Source: Aphanocapsa sp. GSE-SYN-MK-11-07L (GTDB taxonomy: Bacteria; Cyanobacteriota; Cyanobacteriia; Thermosynechococcales; Thermosynechococcaceae). From it: 37,475 nt of DNA. Below the pieces are notes generated by a model. The model was not told where the DNA came from and made no database searches. It worked only from the letters and a program-made list of their open reading frames with translations. Below, one piece after another: positions 19,001-26,456 of this stretch. The DNA lies in the NCBI GenBank assembly GCA_019359715.1, contig JAHHGS010000113.1, forward strand, positions 1-37,475, given 5' to 3'. The position numbers and the translations under genes were made by a program. Each line of letters opens with the position of its first letter. Positions within the stretch are counted from its first letter, which is position 1.

Positions 19001-19615
19001 CTGCTGCAATTGTTCGATCAGGCTCTGCGTGGAGCCGTCAGTCACAGCGGCTGAACCAGCCAACATTGGCAACACCTGGCTGAGCAGCACGCTCAAAGGC
19101 GGTGCTTCTCGCAGACTGCGCCAGACTACGCAGTCAAATTCAGCCTGTACCTGCTGAGCCAGTTTGACGGAGAGGCTGGTTTTGCCCATTCCCCCTAGCC
19201 CAAAAATCCCAATCACCCGGCAGCGTTGATCCGCTAGGGCCGGATTGCCCATCACCCAGTTGGTTAGGGTTTGCAGTTCGGTCTGTCGCCCATAGAACCG
19301 AGAAATGTCAACTGGCTCTGACCACTCTGGCTGATCGCGGACAATGCTCTGAGACTGCTGATAGCGCCGCAGGACGGTTTGGAGATTTTTTTTAGAGACT
19401 TCTTCGCCAACCGCTTCTGACAGCAAGCGCCAGAGTTGCGATCCGACCTGCTTAATATAGTCAGATTCATAGCCCAGACGATCGGCGATCGCTTGATAGG
19501 GCAGCCCCACCCAAGCTCCGACAAACACGCGAGACTGTACATCGCTGAGTTTGCGCTCTCGGCTTGCTCCTTTCAACAGGGTATCAATCAGGGAAAGTGC
19601 CTCTTGCTCCGTCAT
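16046..19615 (-). CDS. NB-ARC (STAND) ATPase with N-terminal HTH-like domain and 14 WD40 repeats
   Basis: This 1189-residue signalling protein of the STAND class would oligomerise on ligand sensing. Residues 1-85 form a helical domain like the N-terminal helix-turn-helix of cyanobacterial vMAP-type proteins (GLPYQAIADRLGYESDYIKQV). The NB-ARC ATPase follows, with P-loop GLGGMGKTS at 139-147, Walker B CLLVIDNIES at about 209-218, and TGRE as sensor. A winged-helix/linker region (to about 560) has a pentapeptide-like LSGAEISQTVF stretch. I count 14 WD40 blades by their x-L/V-W-D ends, enough for two seven-bladed propellers that would bind the ligand or partner. No effector domain is seen other than the N terminus. 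The start is the ATG at 19615. Confidence 0.93.
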   Translation of the reverse strand: MTEQEALSLIDTLLKGASRERKLSDVQSRVFVGAWVGLPYQAIADRLGYESDYIKQVGSQLWRLLSEAVGEEVSKKNLQTVLRRYQQSQSIVRDQPEWSEPVDISRFYGRQTELQTLTNWVMGNPALADQRCRVIGIFGLGGMGKTSLSVKLAQQVQAEFDCVVWRSLREAPPLSVLLSQVLPMLAGSAAVTDGSTQSLIEQLQQKRCLLVIDNIESILRSNAEQELMGGGQFQTGYEEYGQLFAQIAEEAHQSCLVLTGREKPSGLLEREKRDSLVRSLQLSGLLGDPGEQILIARGLQASEQQRQTLVNYFYGNPLALKIVATTIQNLFGGDCQTFLAQGSSVFGNLWNLLEEQFQRLAPLPQQIMYWLAINREWVEPVKLKTEIEPEVSWPQFLEGLELLYERSLIETGEAGITQQSVIMEYVTERLLQTVVQEIISGDLRLFKTHALIEAQTQDYVRETQVQLILNPLISRLLTHFAAQAELEQHLGQLLAKLRHQTTLQTGYAGGNLLNLLCYLKTDLTGFDFSNLVIRQAYLANAALPQVNLSGAEISQTVFAETFGGIVSVAFSPDGQRLATSDTRGEIQIWDARTGMQHVLCQGHQHWTWAIAFSPNNQYLASASDDYRVKLWDVETGRCLQTYTGHTYAVNGIAFSPDGQTIATCSQDATIRLWRVAVGNPQPEVQTLVANDKRVWGIAFSPDGQTLASGGQDCCLRLWDLATGVCRAVWPAHDYWVKSVAFSPDGRTLASCSFDQTIKLWQVASQDCLQTWRGHRQPVTAIAFSPDGQNIASSSFDRTLKVWDVRSGECLKTLISHASRVWAVAYDPSGQQIASGGDDHATKLWNLKTGRCTKSITGHANAPLSLALSPDGKYLASGHEDQTVRVWDLQTGTILQTLPGHTNRVWSVAWQPGSATPLLASSSADHTVKLWNWRSGSCLQTLLGHTSWVWTVAFSPDGQQLASCSYDQTLRLWDIPTGQCLQTLREHPSPVISVAYSPDGQWLASSGFDGMIKLWDAQTGACQHSLHEHTNSAWSVSFSPDGQWLVSASYDQTLKLWSVATGECLQTFRGHAYPVMAARFSPDGKSIVSSGFDSTLKLWDVAAGKCEQTLTGHTELVSTLVTASIQLGDREMAIAASGSLDESIKLWDLEAQKCWRTLRVPRPYEGMKILGIQGLTEGQEMTLKALGAIS

Positions 19616-20082
19616 GGAAGGCGATCTTCAGTTGTTTCAACAGTGGGCCGCTACCCTACTGTACTGTTTGCCCAAGGGTGGCTTTACAAAAGTTTACATG
19701 GAGTTTTACCCACGCCTCACTTTATCTCACTTTATCTCACCGACAGAGCAAGCAGGCTTGAGTTATCCAATTAGTAGAAGTGTTCCAGAGACTCGATTAG
19801 CCTTCTCCAGATGGCAGTCATGACATCGGTAAGGCGTTCGTAGGCAAAAACGACTAATTAGCTAAAAGTATTGTTCCCTGATGTCCTCTGCCAAGCAATT
19901 GATTTTAATTTAAGCAACGATCGCAATCCGATCTGGATTGGGAGTGCAGTTTCTGCTCGGAATTGCACTGACTGTTTCTAGCAGTCTTGCAACTTGCGAT
20001 CGCTGCTATTGATGTCAGGCGATCGAAAAAATTGGGCATTCGGTTCTATACAACAACACTTTGGGGTCATTAGGAGAAAGCA
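19616..20082. other. Gene-free stretch upstream of the NB-ARC/WD40 gene
   Basis: A 467-bp divergent region between the NB-ARC gene (minus) and the unknown gene at 20083 (plus). It contains copy B of the shared element at 19687-19745. Short frames crossing it show no recognisable similarity. Confidence 0.55.
19687..19745. repeat. Shared upstream element, copy B (near the NB-ARC gene)
   Basis: CAAAAGTTTAC, 11-base spacer, CCCACGCCTCAC, then two tandem units of TTTATCTCAC and CGACA. It is the same as copy A except for one extra 10-bp unit. Read toward the NB-ARC gene (start 19615) it gives GTGAGATAAA repeats about 100-125 bp upstream, a likely operator array. Confidence 0.75.
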
Positions 20083-20625
20083 GTGGAGATTATTACGGCA
20101 TCAGTCAGTGGTGAAAACATCAAGAAATACTTGGGGAATACCTATATTGATAACAACGTCATTGTTCGGTATGCAGAAGTCGCCTGTTTCAAGTGTTGGG
20201 AGACAGGCTCTCTGTTTAGCCAAATCTCGGATGGTTTAGTCATCTGCTACGTGATTACTGGGATTGATAATACTGCCTCAAATCAGGCGCTGGATTTTCC
20301 CTACAATCCGTATCTTGTCCACGCGATTAGCGCCAATGGCGAAGCTGAATATCCGGGCCGAGGGACATTAGGCCCCCTCATGGCCGCTCGCAGACTGATT
20401 ATTCCCAAACTCAGCCGACCGATTTTGCGGGACAGATTATTAATTGCGATCGCGGGCGATCCGGAACGCTTACTAGAGGAAAAAGTTGACTTGTCCTATG
20501 ACTGGTCAGCCGGCGGCGGAACCCAATATGTTGTGATGGAGCGAGACAGTATCTTTGACCCACCCGTTAAAGAGTTTCTTGAACTAGCAGATTTATTTGA
20601 GCTAGATCGGATCAAAAATATCTAA
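20083..20625 (+). CDS. Hypothetical protein, unknown function
   Basis: Not recognised. The 180-residue protein is soluble in character with mixed alpha/beta composition. Notable stretches are VACFKCWETGSLFSQ (two Cys three apart), FPYNPYLVHAISANGEAEYPGRGTLGPLMAARRL and a C-terminal acidic helix KEFLELADLFELDRIK. The start is a GTG at 20083 preceded by AGGAG at good spacing, which supports it as a real gene. It stands alone: 121 bp before the Uma2 gene, and divergent from the NB-ARC gene. Confidence 0.65.
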   Translation: MEIITASVSGENIKKYLGNTYIDNNVIVRYAEVACFKCWETGSLFSQISDGLVICYVITGIDNTASNQALDFPYNPYLVHAISANGEAEYPGRGTLGPLMAARRLIIPKLSRPILRDRLLIAIAGDPERLLEEKVDLSYDWSAGGGTQYVVMERDSIFDPPVKEFLELADLFELDRIKNI

Positions 20626-20746
20626 CAGGAAAGCTACGTAATCTGCTTGAAACTGCAGAACAATAGAACAAGGGTCCTGTGGAATAATCTAAAGATAAGG
20701 CAACTTTTCTCCCCAATCAGCCCTTAATTCGACGGAAGCCAACTTA

Positions 20747-21337
20747 ATGACCACACTGACACTCCCCCTCAAGGTGGATCTAAAACATGTTGATCTCAGC
20801 GATGAGCAGTTCTATCAACTGTGCATCAATAATCCTGAGCTGAATATAGAACGCAATGCCCAAGGAGTCTTAATTTTTATGCCACCCATAGGAGGAGAAA
20901 GTGGGAGACGAGAAGCAGGTTTGATTACTGACTTGAATATCTGGAACCGTCAAACCAAACTCGGTGAGGTTTTTAGCTCCTCGACAATTTTTAAACTGCC
21001 GGGGGGAGGAGACCGTTCCCCTGATGCCGCTTGGGTAGAGTCTTCACGTTGGCAAGCTCTCACGCCGGAACAACGCCAGAAATTTCCACCGATTGCTCCA
21101 GATTTTGTGATTGAACTCCGCTCTCGCACCGATAGCTTACTCATGCTTCAGGAAAAAATGCAGGAGTATATGGATAGCGGTGTCAAACTCGGCTGGTTGT
21201 TTAATCCGCAAGGTCAACAGGTAGAAATTTATCGCCAAGGTCTAACAAAAGAAGTGCGATCGCTACCGACACAACTCTCTGGCGAAGCAGTCTTACCCGA
21301 ATTTGTCTTGCAGGTTGATCGGTTTACGGATGATTAG
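20747..21337 (+). CDS. Uma2 family (DUF820) restriction-endonuclease-fold protein
   Basis: A 196-residue member of the PD-(D/E)xK-fold Uma2 family, greatly expanded in cyanobacteria and often linked to mobile DNA; the biological role is unsettled. The N terminus LSDEQFYQLCINNPELNIERNAQGVLIFMPPIGGESGRRE is the family signature. The nuclease core shows SPDAAWV (Asp), FVIELRS (Glu, in the E-x-S form), and EKMQEYMDSGVKLGWLFNP. The usual lysine is in EKMQEY. The ATG start at 20747 fits the family N terminus. Confidence 0.9.
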   Translation: MTTLTLPLKVDLKHVDLSDEQFYQLCINNPELNIERNAQGVLIFMPPIGGESGRREAGLITDLNIWNRQTKLGEVFSSSTIFKLPGGGDRSPDAAWVESSRWQALTPEQRQKFPPIAPDFVIELRSRTDSLLMLQEKMQEYMDSGVKLGWLFNPQGQQVEIYRQGLTKEVRSLPTQLSGEAVLPEFVLQVDRFTDD

Positions 21338-21484
21338 ACGAGAGCGACAGCCCAGAAAGCATCATTGATTGCCTTGGCTGCGATCGCCCAATCAAATCCC
21401 CCTACTCCTGAATACCAGGCACTTTTTGGTAAATAGCGGCGATCGGGCAGCTAAATTCAATACTGGCTTAACCTTTGTTTCTGT

Positions 21485-21655
21485 TTGACTAGCTTAAAGC
21501 ACAATGATTGCAAAGAAAGCAAACTGGATAATTTGCAAGTTAATCAGGTTGGCGAGAATCAAGCTATTGCTACTGACGTTGCTACACACTATCAAGTAGA
21601 TGATTTTATTCTCGAATATGAGACTCCAGCGATAGATCAGCGTTTAGCTTTCTAG
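21485..21655 (+). pseudogene. Decayed fragment of a SnoaL-like gene
   Basis: A plus-strand frame encodes a peptide containing SKLDNLQVNQVGENQAIATD and VATHYQVDDFILEYE, which aligns with SKIDAIRAKQVSENQAIVSG and VATRYDRSNQVLDRFG of the SnoaL-like protein at 15608-16039. Only the middle of the protein survives: there is no N-terminal half, and the C terminus degenerates into an unrelated tail ending at a TAG. It overlaps the nucleotidyltransferase 3' end by about 12 bp. Confidence 0.65.
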
Positions 21656-22198
21656 ATTTTCTAGATCGGCAAGATCTTGTAAACGTCCTGATGCTTTTTT
21701 GTTGAGCTTTAAGTTTTCTAGATCAATGAAATTCGCCGTTGTGTTATCAACAGATACTTTTATTCTTGCAGCATAGCAAGTTGTAAAGTTGACTCCATCT
21801 GGGGTTGTAATTAGGTCGATACGACTGGGAGGGTAGCCAAGCTGAATCACGCTATCGGGCTTCAAGAAATCGTCCAGGGTTATATCCAGAGATCCAAAGC
21901 CAAACTGCTCTAACGCTTTGATCGTATTGACAGCATTCTCTTGTGTCATTTCGATCCAGATGTCTATGTCTATGTCTATGTCTATGTCTATGTCTATGTC
22001 TATGTCTATGTCTATGTCTATGTCTATGTCTATGTCTATGTCTATGTCTATGTCTATGTCTATGTCTATGTCTATGTCTATGTCTTTGGTGTAGCGTGGA
22101 TAACCGTGTAGAGCAACTGCATAGCCGCCAATGGTTAAATAGCGGACTTGATTATCGTTTAAGAACTGTATAAACTCTTTGAAGTCTGGGTTGAACAC
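21644..22198 (-). CDS. Nucleotidyltransferase (DUF6036/MNT-like) with (Asp-Ile)21 insertion
   Basis: A 184-residue nucleotidyltransferase of the type often paired with a small upstream protein, like AbiEii/MNT toxin-antitoxin enzymes. The Pol-beta-like core has GGYAVALHGYPRYTKD (residues 24-39), the DxD metal motif, and a third carboxylate in SRIDLI. The DxD site lies inside 21 uninterrupted Asp-Ile pairs (residues 39-80) encoded by a hexanucleotide microsatellite; relatives would be expected to have about two. Without the expansion the protein would be near 146 residues. The start is a GTG at 22196-22198, giving the expected N terminus (NPDFKEFIQFLNDNQVRYL). It overlaps the small upstream gene by 47 bp. 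Whether it is active with this insert is unknown. Confidence 0.85.
   Translation of the reverse strand: MFNPDFKEFIQFLNDNQVRYLTIGGYAVALHGYPRYTKDIDIDIDIDIDIDIDIDIDIDIDIDIDIDIDIDIDIDIDIDIWIEMTQENAVNTIKALEQFGFGSLDITLDDFLKPDSVIQLGYPPSRIDLITTPDGVNFTTCYAARIKVSVDNTTANFIDLENLKLNKKASGRLQDLADLENLES
21960..22085. repeat. Perfect hexanucleotide microsatellite, 21 copies
   Basis: ATGTCT is repeated 21 times without interruption (126 bp). Read on the minus strand it codes for alternating Asp and Ile within the nucleotidyltransferase active site. The unit is a multiple of three, so gain or loss keeps the frame. Confidence 0.97.
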
Positions 22199-22349
22199 CG
22201 TATTGCCACTGGTGGAATTCTTGACGAATTTGTTCTAAGGCTTTGAGGCGCTGAATGTAAGGTTGAGATTGCCAGAACGCTGCGTCTGTTTTTGAAGCAT
22301 GAAGGCTCGTTTTGGTAACTTTAATTGGGAAGCTTAACGAGGATTGCAT
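22152..22349 (-). CDS. Small partner protein of the nucleotidyltransferase
   Basis: A 65-residue protein ending in KALEQIRQEFHQWQYGVQPRLQRVYTVLKR, with an SKTDAAFWQSQP motif in the middle. I recognise this pattern from short proteins encoded just ahead of cyanobacterial nucleotidyltransferases, possibly the antitoxin or accessory half of a pair; this is from memory, not a search. Its 3' end overlaps the nucleotidyltransferase start by 47 bp in another frame, which implies translational coupling. The start is the ATG at 22349; no strong ribosome site is visible, so a later start is possible. Confidence 0.65.
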   Translation of the reverse strand: MQSSLSFPIKVTKTSLHASKTDAAFWQSQPYIQRLKALEQIRQEFHQWQYGVQPRLQRVYTVLKR

Positions 22350-22469
22350 AAAAAGCTTTATCAGGTTTTTATAAAAGGCTCAGACTTATCCTAGCGTATC
22401 CCCTGGGCTAGCAGCTTCTGACTTCAATCCTCTATAAACATTCTCAGAGAATTGCTGTAGCATACAGAT

Positions 22470-23594
22470 GTGACGCAGAACCCCCTCCATTCTTTACTTC
22501 ACGGTCACTGGTTCAAGCTAATTTGCGGAGCCAGCTTTCAGCATCTCCCAGAAATTCGCAATTTGGTTTTGGCTTACACGCTGGCGGGAGCTGACTGCAT
22601 TGATATTTCGGCAGACCTAGCGGTGTTGACCGCCGCCCGCTCTGGGTTGCAGGCAGCTAGGTTAATCCAGCAGACCCAATTGATGCCAGCCGCCGTCCCT
22701 GAGCTACCTTTGATCATGGTCAGCTTGAACGATGGCGAAGACCCGCATTTTCGGAAAGCCGAGTTTGACCCCCAGTTGTGCCCGATCGACTGCCCTCGCC
22801 CCTGTGTCAGTATTTGCCCTGCCAGTGCGATCGCCTTTACCGACCAGCAGGGCGTAGCGGCAGATCGCTGCTACGGCTGCGGGCGCTGTTTACCCGTTTG
22901 TCCAATCCAGCAGATTACGACCCGTGCTCATTCTGCCAGCCTTGAAACCATCTTGCCGCTGCTGGCGGCGGGGCAGATTGATGCGATCGAAATTCATACC
23001 CAAGTTGGACGAGAGCAAGAATTTGCCCAGCTATGGCAAGCGATCGCCCCTTACAAACCGCACCTCAAACTGCTGTCTATCAGTTGCCCTGATGGAGCCA
23101 AGCTGATTAACTATCTTTGGGCTGTCTGGCAAATAATAATGCCGCTCGACTGCCCATTGGTTTGGCAAACGGACGGTCGCCCGATGAGCGGCGATATTGG
23201 CGACGGGGCAACCCGCGCTACGATCAAGCTAGGTCAAAAAGTGCTGTCTGCCAATTTACCGGGCTACGTGCAGCTGGCAGGGGGGACAAATCGTCACACC
23301 CTTGCTAAACTCAAAGCCATGCAACTGCTCAACCCCCAATTGATGCATCCGCTGACGACCCAGCCCCAACGCTACATTGCTGGCATTGCCTACGGTAGTT
23401 TTGCCCGGGCGCTTTTGTCTCCGCTCCAAGCTCAAATTCCGGCCCTTGCTTATCCGTTAGAAGACAGGCCGGAACTGTTGCGGTCAGCCGTTGAGCTGGC
23501 CGCTGGTTTAGTGTCCCCCCTCAAACAAAACCTCACCGATCTCCTATGGTTGACTCCATCTTTGGACAGCGGCATCAGATTACAGACGATTTAG
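22470..23594 (+). CDS. ldpA: LdpA, iron-sulfur circadian input protein
   Basis: This 374-residue protein is known in Synechococcus elongatus as light-dependent period modulator A, which tunes the circadian period by sensing cellular redox state. Two 4Fe-4S clusters are visible: CPIDCPRPCVSICP (about residues 106-119) and CYGCGRCLPVCP (about 134-145). The N terminus (HGHWFKLICGASFQHLPEIRNLVLAYTLAGADCIDISAD) and the C-terminal region with GTNRHTL are family-specific. The start is a GTG at 22470. The 3' end overlaps the next gene by 49 bp. Confidence 0.9.
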   Translation: MTQNPLHSLLHGHWFKLICGASFQHLPEIRNLVLAYTLAGADCIDISADLAVLTAARSGLQAARLIQQTQLMPAAVPELPLIMVSLNDGEDPHFRKAEFDPQLCPIDCPRPCVSICPASAIAFTDQQGVAADRCYGCGRCLPVCPIQQITTRAHSASLETILPLLAAGQIDAIEIHTQVGREQEFAQLWQAIAPYKPHLKLLSISCPDGAKLINYLWAVWQIIMPLDCPLVWQTDGRPMSGDIGDGATRATIKLGQKVLSANLPGYVQLAGGTNRHTLAKLKAMQLLNPQLMHPLTTQPQRYIAGIAYGSFARALLSPLQAQIPALAYPLEDRPELLRSAVELAAGLVSPLKQNLTDLLWLTPSLDSGIRLQTI

Positions 23595-25291
23595 ACAAAC
23601 TGCTTGATATTTTGCCTGGCAGTTTGTATCGTCCTCTAAACCATCATCCCCAGCGCGATCGCCTGATCGAAGTTGTGATGGATTTGGGTCGTCAGCCGGA
23701 AGCCCGCTTTCCGCGCGAGGCTGAATATCTATCAACGGACGTGATTAGCCGGGCTGACCTTGACTATTGCATTGAGCGGGTGGGTCACTTTAGCGGTGAC
23801 AACCGAGCTGGAATTGAGCGCACCCTGCACCGGATTAGCGCCCTCCGAAATCGGCAAGGCGACATTATTGGCTTGACCTGCCGGGTGGGGCGAGCCGTCT
23901 TCGGCACAATTGGCATGATCCACGACCTGGTAGAAAGCGGCAAGTCGATTTTGCTGCTCGGTCGGCCGGGCGTCGGTAAAACAACCGCCCTGCGGGAAAT
24001 TGCCCGCGTTCTGGCCGATGACCTCAAAAAGCGAGTCGTGATTATTGACACCTCGAACGAAATTGCTGGCGATGGCGATGTCCCGCACCCGGCGATCGGG
24101 CGGGCCCGCCGGATGCAGGTGTCTCGCCCGGAACTTCAGCATCAGGTGATGATTGAAGCGGTAGAAAATCACATGCCGGAAGTGATTGTGATCGATGAAA
24201 TTGGCACGGAATTAGAGGCCTTAGCAGCCCGGACGATCGCTGAACGCGGGGTGCAACTGATTGGAACTGCCCACGGCAACCAGATTGAAAACCTGATCAA
24301 AAATCCCACCTTGTCTGATTTAGTAGGAGGAATTCAGTCTGTTACCTTGGGGGATGAAGAAGCGCGGCGGCGGGGTAGCCAAAAGAGCGTCCTAGAGCGC
24401 AAAGCGCCACCGACGTTTGAAATTGCGGTGGAAATGCTGGAGCGCGATCGCTGGGTGATCCACGAAGAAGTGGCCGAAACTGTTGACTCTTTGCTGCGAG
24501 GACGAGTGCCCAACCCGCAAGTCCGCACTCTCAGTACTACCGGCGAGGTGGTGATCAGCCAGCCGCAGCCTGCTCCTGTTGCCCCGCCGACCTCAAGATT
24601 TCCAGAGATCAGTCCGGCGGGTGGATCGGGCTGGCGATCGTCGGGGCGAATGGTGCCACTGCCGACAGAAGAATCAAAATTCACGCCGGAGCAAACCTAT
24701 TTTGAAGAGTTGCTGGATCAGTCTCTCAGCCGTCGAGATGTCTATGGCAATGCCAAAGAAAAGCAAATTGGCCCGAACGGGGAAGATTTGCCGCTGCACA
24801 TTTATCCCTATGCCGTCAGCCGCCAATATTTGGAGCAGGTGATTCAAACTCTCAACTTACCGATCGCCGTTACCAAAGACATTGACAGTGCTGATGTGGT
24901 GCTGGCGGTGCGATCGCACCTCAAAAACCATCCCAAATTGCGTCACCTGGCCCGGGCCCGCCAAATTCCGATCCACACCGTCAAAGCCAGCAGCATTCCT
25001 CAAATTGCCCACGGGCTGCGCCGATTGTTGAATATGGAGGAACCCAGTACGCCAGAGTTAGCCGACCTCTCTCTGCTGGCTGGCAGCGGCAGTGACGATG
25101 AAATTGAAGCCCTGGAAGAAGCTCGCCTGGCCGTTGAGCAAATTGTGATTCCCAAGGGGCAACCGGTGGAACTATTACCCCGTGCGGCCAGTATTCGGAA
25201 AATGCAGCATGAGCTGATTGAGCACTATCGGCTCAACTCCCGCAGCTTTGGCGAAGAACCCAACCGCCGCCTCCGGATTTACCCGGCTTGA
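23546..25291 (+). CDS. ycf45: Ycf45-like AAA ATPase with R3H domain
   Basis: A 581-residue P-loop ATPase related to plastid Ycf45 and to SpoIIIAA. Walker A is GRPGVGKTT (about residues 139-147), Walker B VIVIDEIGTE (about 212-221), with NEIAGDGDVPHPAIGRARR and a GTAHG sensor between and after. A variable Pro-rich linker (about 330-380) leads to a C-terminal domain ending in an R3H nucleic-acid-binding motif (RKMQHELIEHYRL, about 551-563). Probably a cytosolic nucleic-acid-associated ATPase; exact role unknown. The start is the ATG at 23546 inside ldpA, a 49-bp overlap. Confidence 0.9.
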   Translation: MVDSIFGQRHQITDDLDKLLDILPGSLYRPLNHHPQRDRLIEVVMDLGRQPEARFPREAEYLSTDVISRADLDYCIERVGHFSGDNRAGIERTLHRISALRNRQGDIIGLTCRVGRAVFGTIGMIHDLVESGKSILLLGRPGVGKTTALREIARVLADDLKKRVVIIDTSNEIAGDGDVPHPAIGRARRMQVSRPELQHQVMIEAVENHMPEVIVIDEIGTELEALAARTIAERGVQLIGTAHGNQIENLIKNPTLSDLVGGIQSVTLGDEEARRRGSQKSVLERKAPPTFEIAVEMLERDRWVIHEEVAETVDSLLRGRVPNPQVRTLSTTGEVVISQPQPAPVAPPTSRFPEISPAGGSGWRSSGRMVPLPTEESKFTPEQTYFEELLDQSLSRRDVYGNAKEKQIGPNGEDLPLHIYPYAVSRQYLEQVIQTLNLPIAVTKDIDSADVVLAVRSHLKNHPKLRHLARARQIPIHTVKASSIPQIAHGLRRLLNMEEPSTPELADLSLLAGSGSDDEIEALEEARLAVEQIVIPKGQPVELLPRAASIRKMQHELIEHYRLNSRSFGEEPNRRLRIYPA

Positions 25292-25310
25292 GGCAAATGG
25301 GATGAGAGTT

Positions 25311-26402
25311 CTAGGCTGTCTGAAGAACTGGATAATCAGTGTAGCCCTTAACTCCCGGCGTATAGAAGGTTGACGGATCAGGAGGATTAAGCGCGGCCTT
25401 GAGCCGGATCCGTTCAGGCAAATCTGGATTGGCAATAAACGGAATGCCATAGGCGATCAAATCTGCCTCAGCATTAGCGATCGCGGCGGCTCCAGTTTCA
25501 GCATCATAGCCACCATTCAGGATCAGGGTTCCGCGATAAGCCTCCCGGATATGGGGTGAAACCCGCTCTCCTTCACCGGCTAGAAAATGACCAGGCAGCG
25601 CTTCTAGGATATGCAAGTAAGCGAGCCGGAACGGATTTAAAGCTTGAGCTGCGTGGGTGAAGGTTTGGATGGGGTTGCTATCCCGCATGTCGTTATAGGG
25701 ATTGGTGGGAGATAGGCGCACCCCCACTCGATCGGCGCTCCAAGCCTGCACAACGGCTTCAGTTACCTCCAACAGAAACCGGGTTCGATTTTCTACACTG
25801 CCGCCGTAAGCATCGGAGCGTTGATTAGAACCCTCGCGGAGGAACTGGTCAATCAAGTAACCATTAGCGGCATGAATTTCGACGCCATCAAACCCGGCCG
25901 CTTGGGCGCGCCGAGTCGCATCAGCGTACTGCTGCACCACGCCTGGAATTTCATCCAGCTCTAAGGCCCGGGGCGTAACGTAGGGTTTCTTGCCCTTAGG
26001 AGTATGGGCTTCTCCTGCCGCCGCGATCGGGCTGGCTGAGACGGGAAGTGCTCCACCCGGTTGAAAGTCGGGGTGAGAGGCACGTCCAGTATGCCAAAGT
26101 TGCAGGAAAATCTGGCCGCCTGCCTGATGAACCGCATCCGTAATTCTTTGCCAGCCTTCAACCTGTGCCGCCGTGTGAATGCCAGGGCTTTGACTCCAAC
26201 CCGCTGCTTGTTCAGAAATTTGGGTGGCCTCGGAAATAATTAGCCCCGCGCTGGCCCGTTGGACGTAATACTCCGCCATGAGTGAATTTGGCAGGCGTTC
26301 TTGCCCCGCTCGCCCCCGCGTCAGGGGAGCCATAATCATCCGGTTGGGCAGTTCAAGGCTGCCCAACGCATAGGGCGACAGAAGTGGATTAGTCGTGTTC
26401 AT
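25311..26402 (-). CDS. Old yellow enzyme family alkene reductase (NemA-like)
   Basis: A 363-residue FMN-dependent NAD(P)H ene-reductase that reduces activated double bonds, quinone-like electrophiles or nitro compounds. It shows NRMIMAPLTRGRA at the N terminus, FLQLWHTGRASHP (substrate/FMN-binding His), GFDGVEIHAANGYLIDQFL and RSDAYGGSVENRTRFLLEV, all OYE signatures, with the FMN phosphate-binding GGYDAETGAAAI near the end. It is the last gene of the apparent trxA-GST-OYE operon, 54 bp after the GST gene, so ArsR-type control by the divergent regulator is likely (inference). Confidence 0.93.
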   Translation of the reverse strand: MNTTNPLLSPYALGSLELPNRMIMAPLTRGRAGQERLPNSLMAEYYVQRASAGLIISEATQISEQAAGWSQSPGIHTAAQVEGWQRITDAVHQAGGQIFLQLWHTGRASHPDFQPGGALPVSASPIAAAGEAHTPKGKKPYVTPRALELDEIPGVVQQYADATRRAQAAGFDGVEIHAANGYLIDQFLREGSNQRSDAYGGSVENRTRFLLEVTEAVVQAWSADRVGVRLSPTNPYNDMRDSNPIQTFTHAAQALNPFRLAYLHILEALPGHFLAGEGERVSPHIREAYRGTLILNGGYDAETGAAAIANAEADLIAYGIPFIANPDLPERIRLKAALNPPDPSTFYTPGVKGYTDYPVLQTA

Positions 26403-26456
26403 AATTTAGTCTCTGGAGTGCAAAATAGATGACGGAAGTTATCCATGAATAGACAG

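Noticed and set aside
19436-19823. Plus-strand frames across the NB-ARC gene start
   Set aside because: Shadows of the NB-ARC N terminus running into the shared element; no supporting signals.
21960-22085. CRISPR array
   Set aside because: The repeat is a contiguous 6-bp microsatellite with no spacers.
21943-22173. Leu-Cys repeat frame opposite the nucleotidyltransferase
   Set aside because: It is only the complementary reading of the hexanucleotide tract; no start signal or family similarity.
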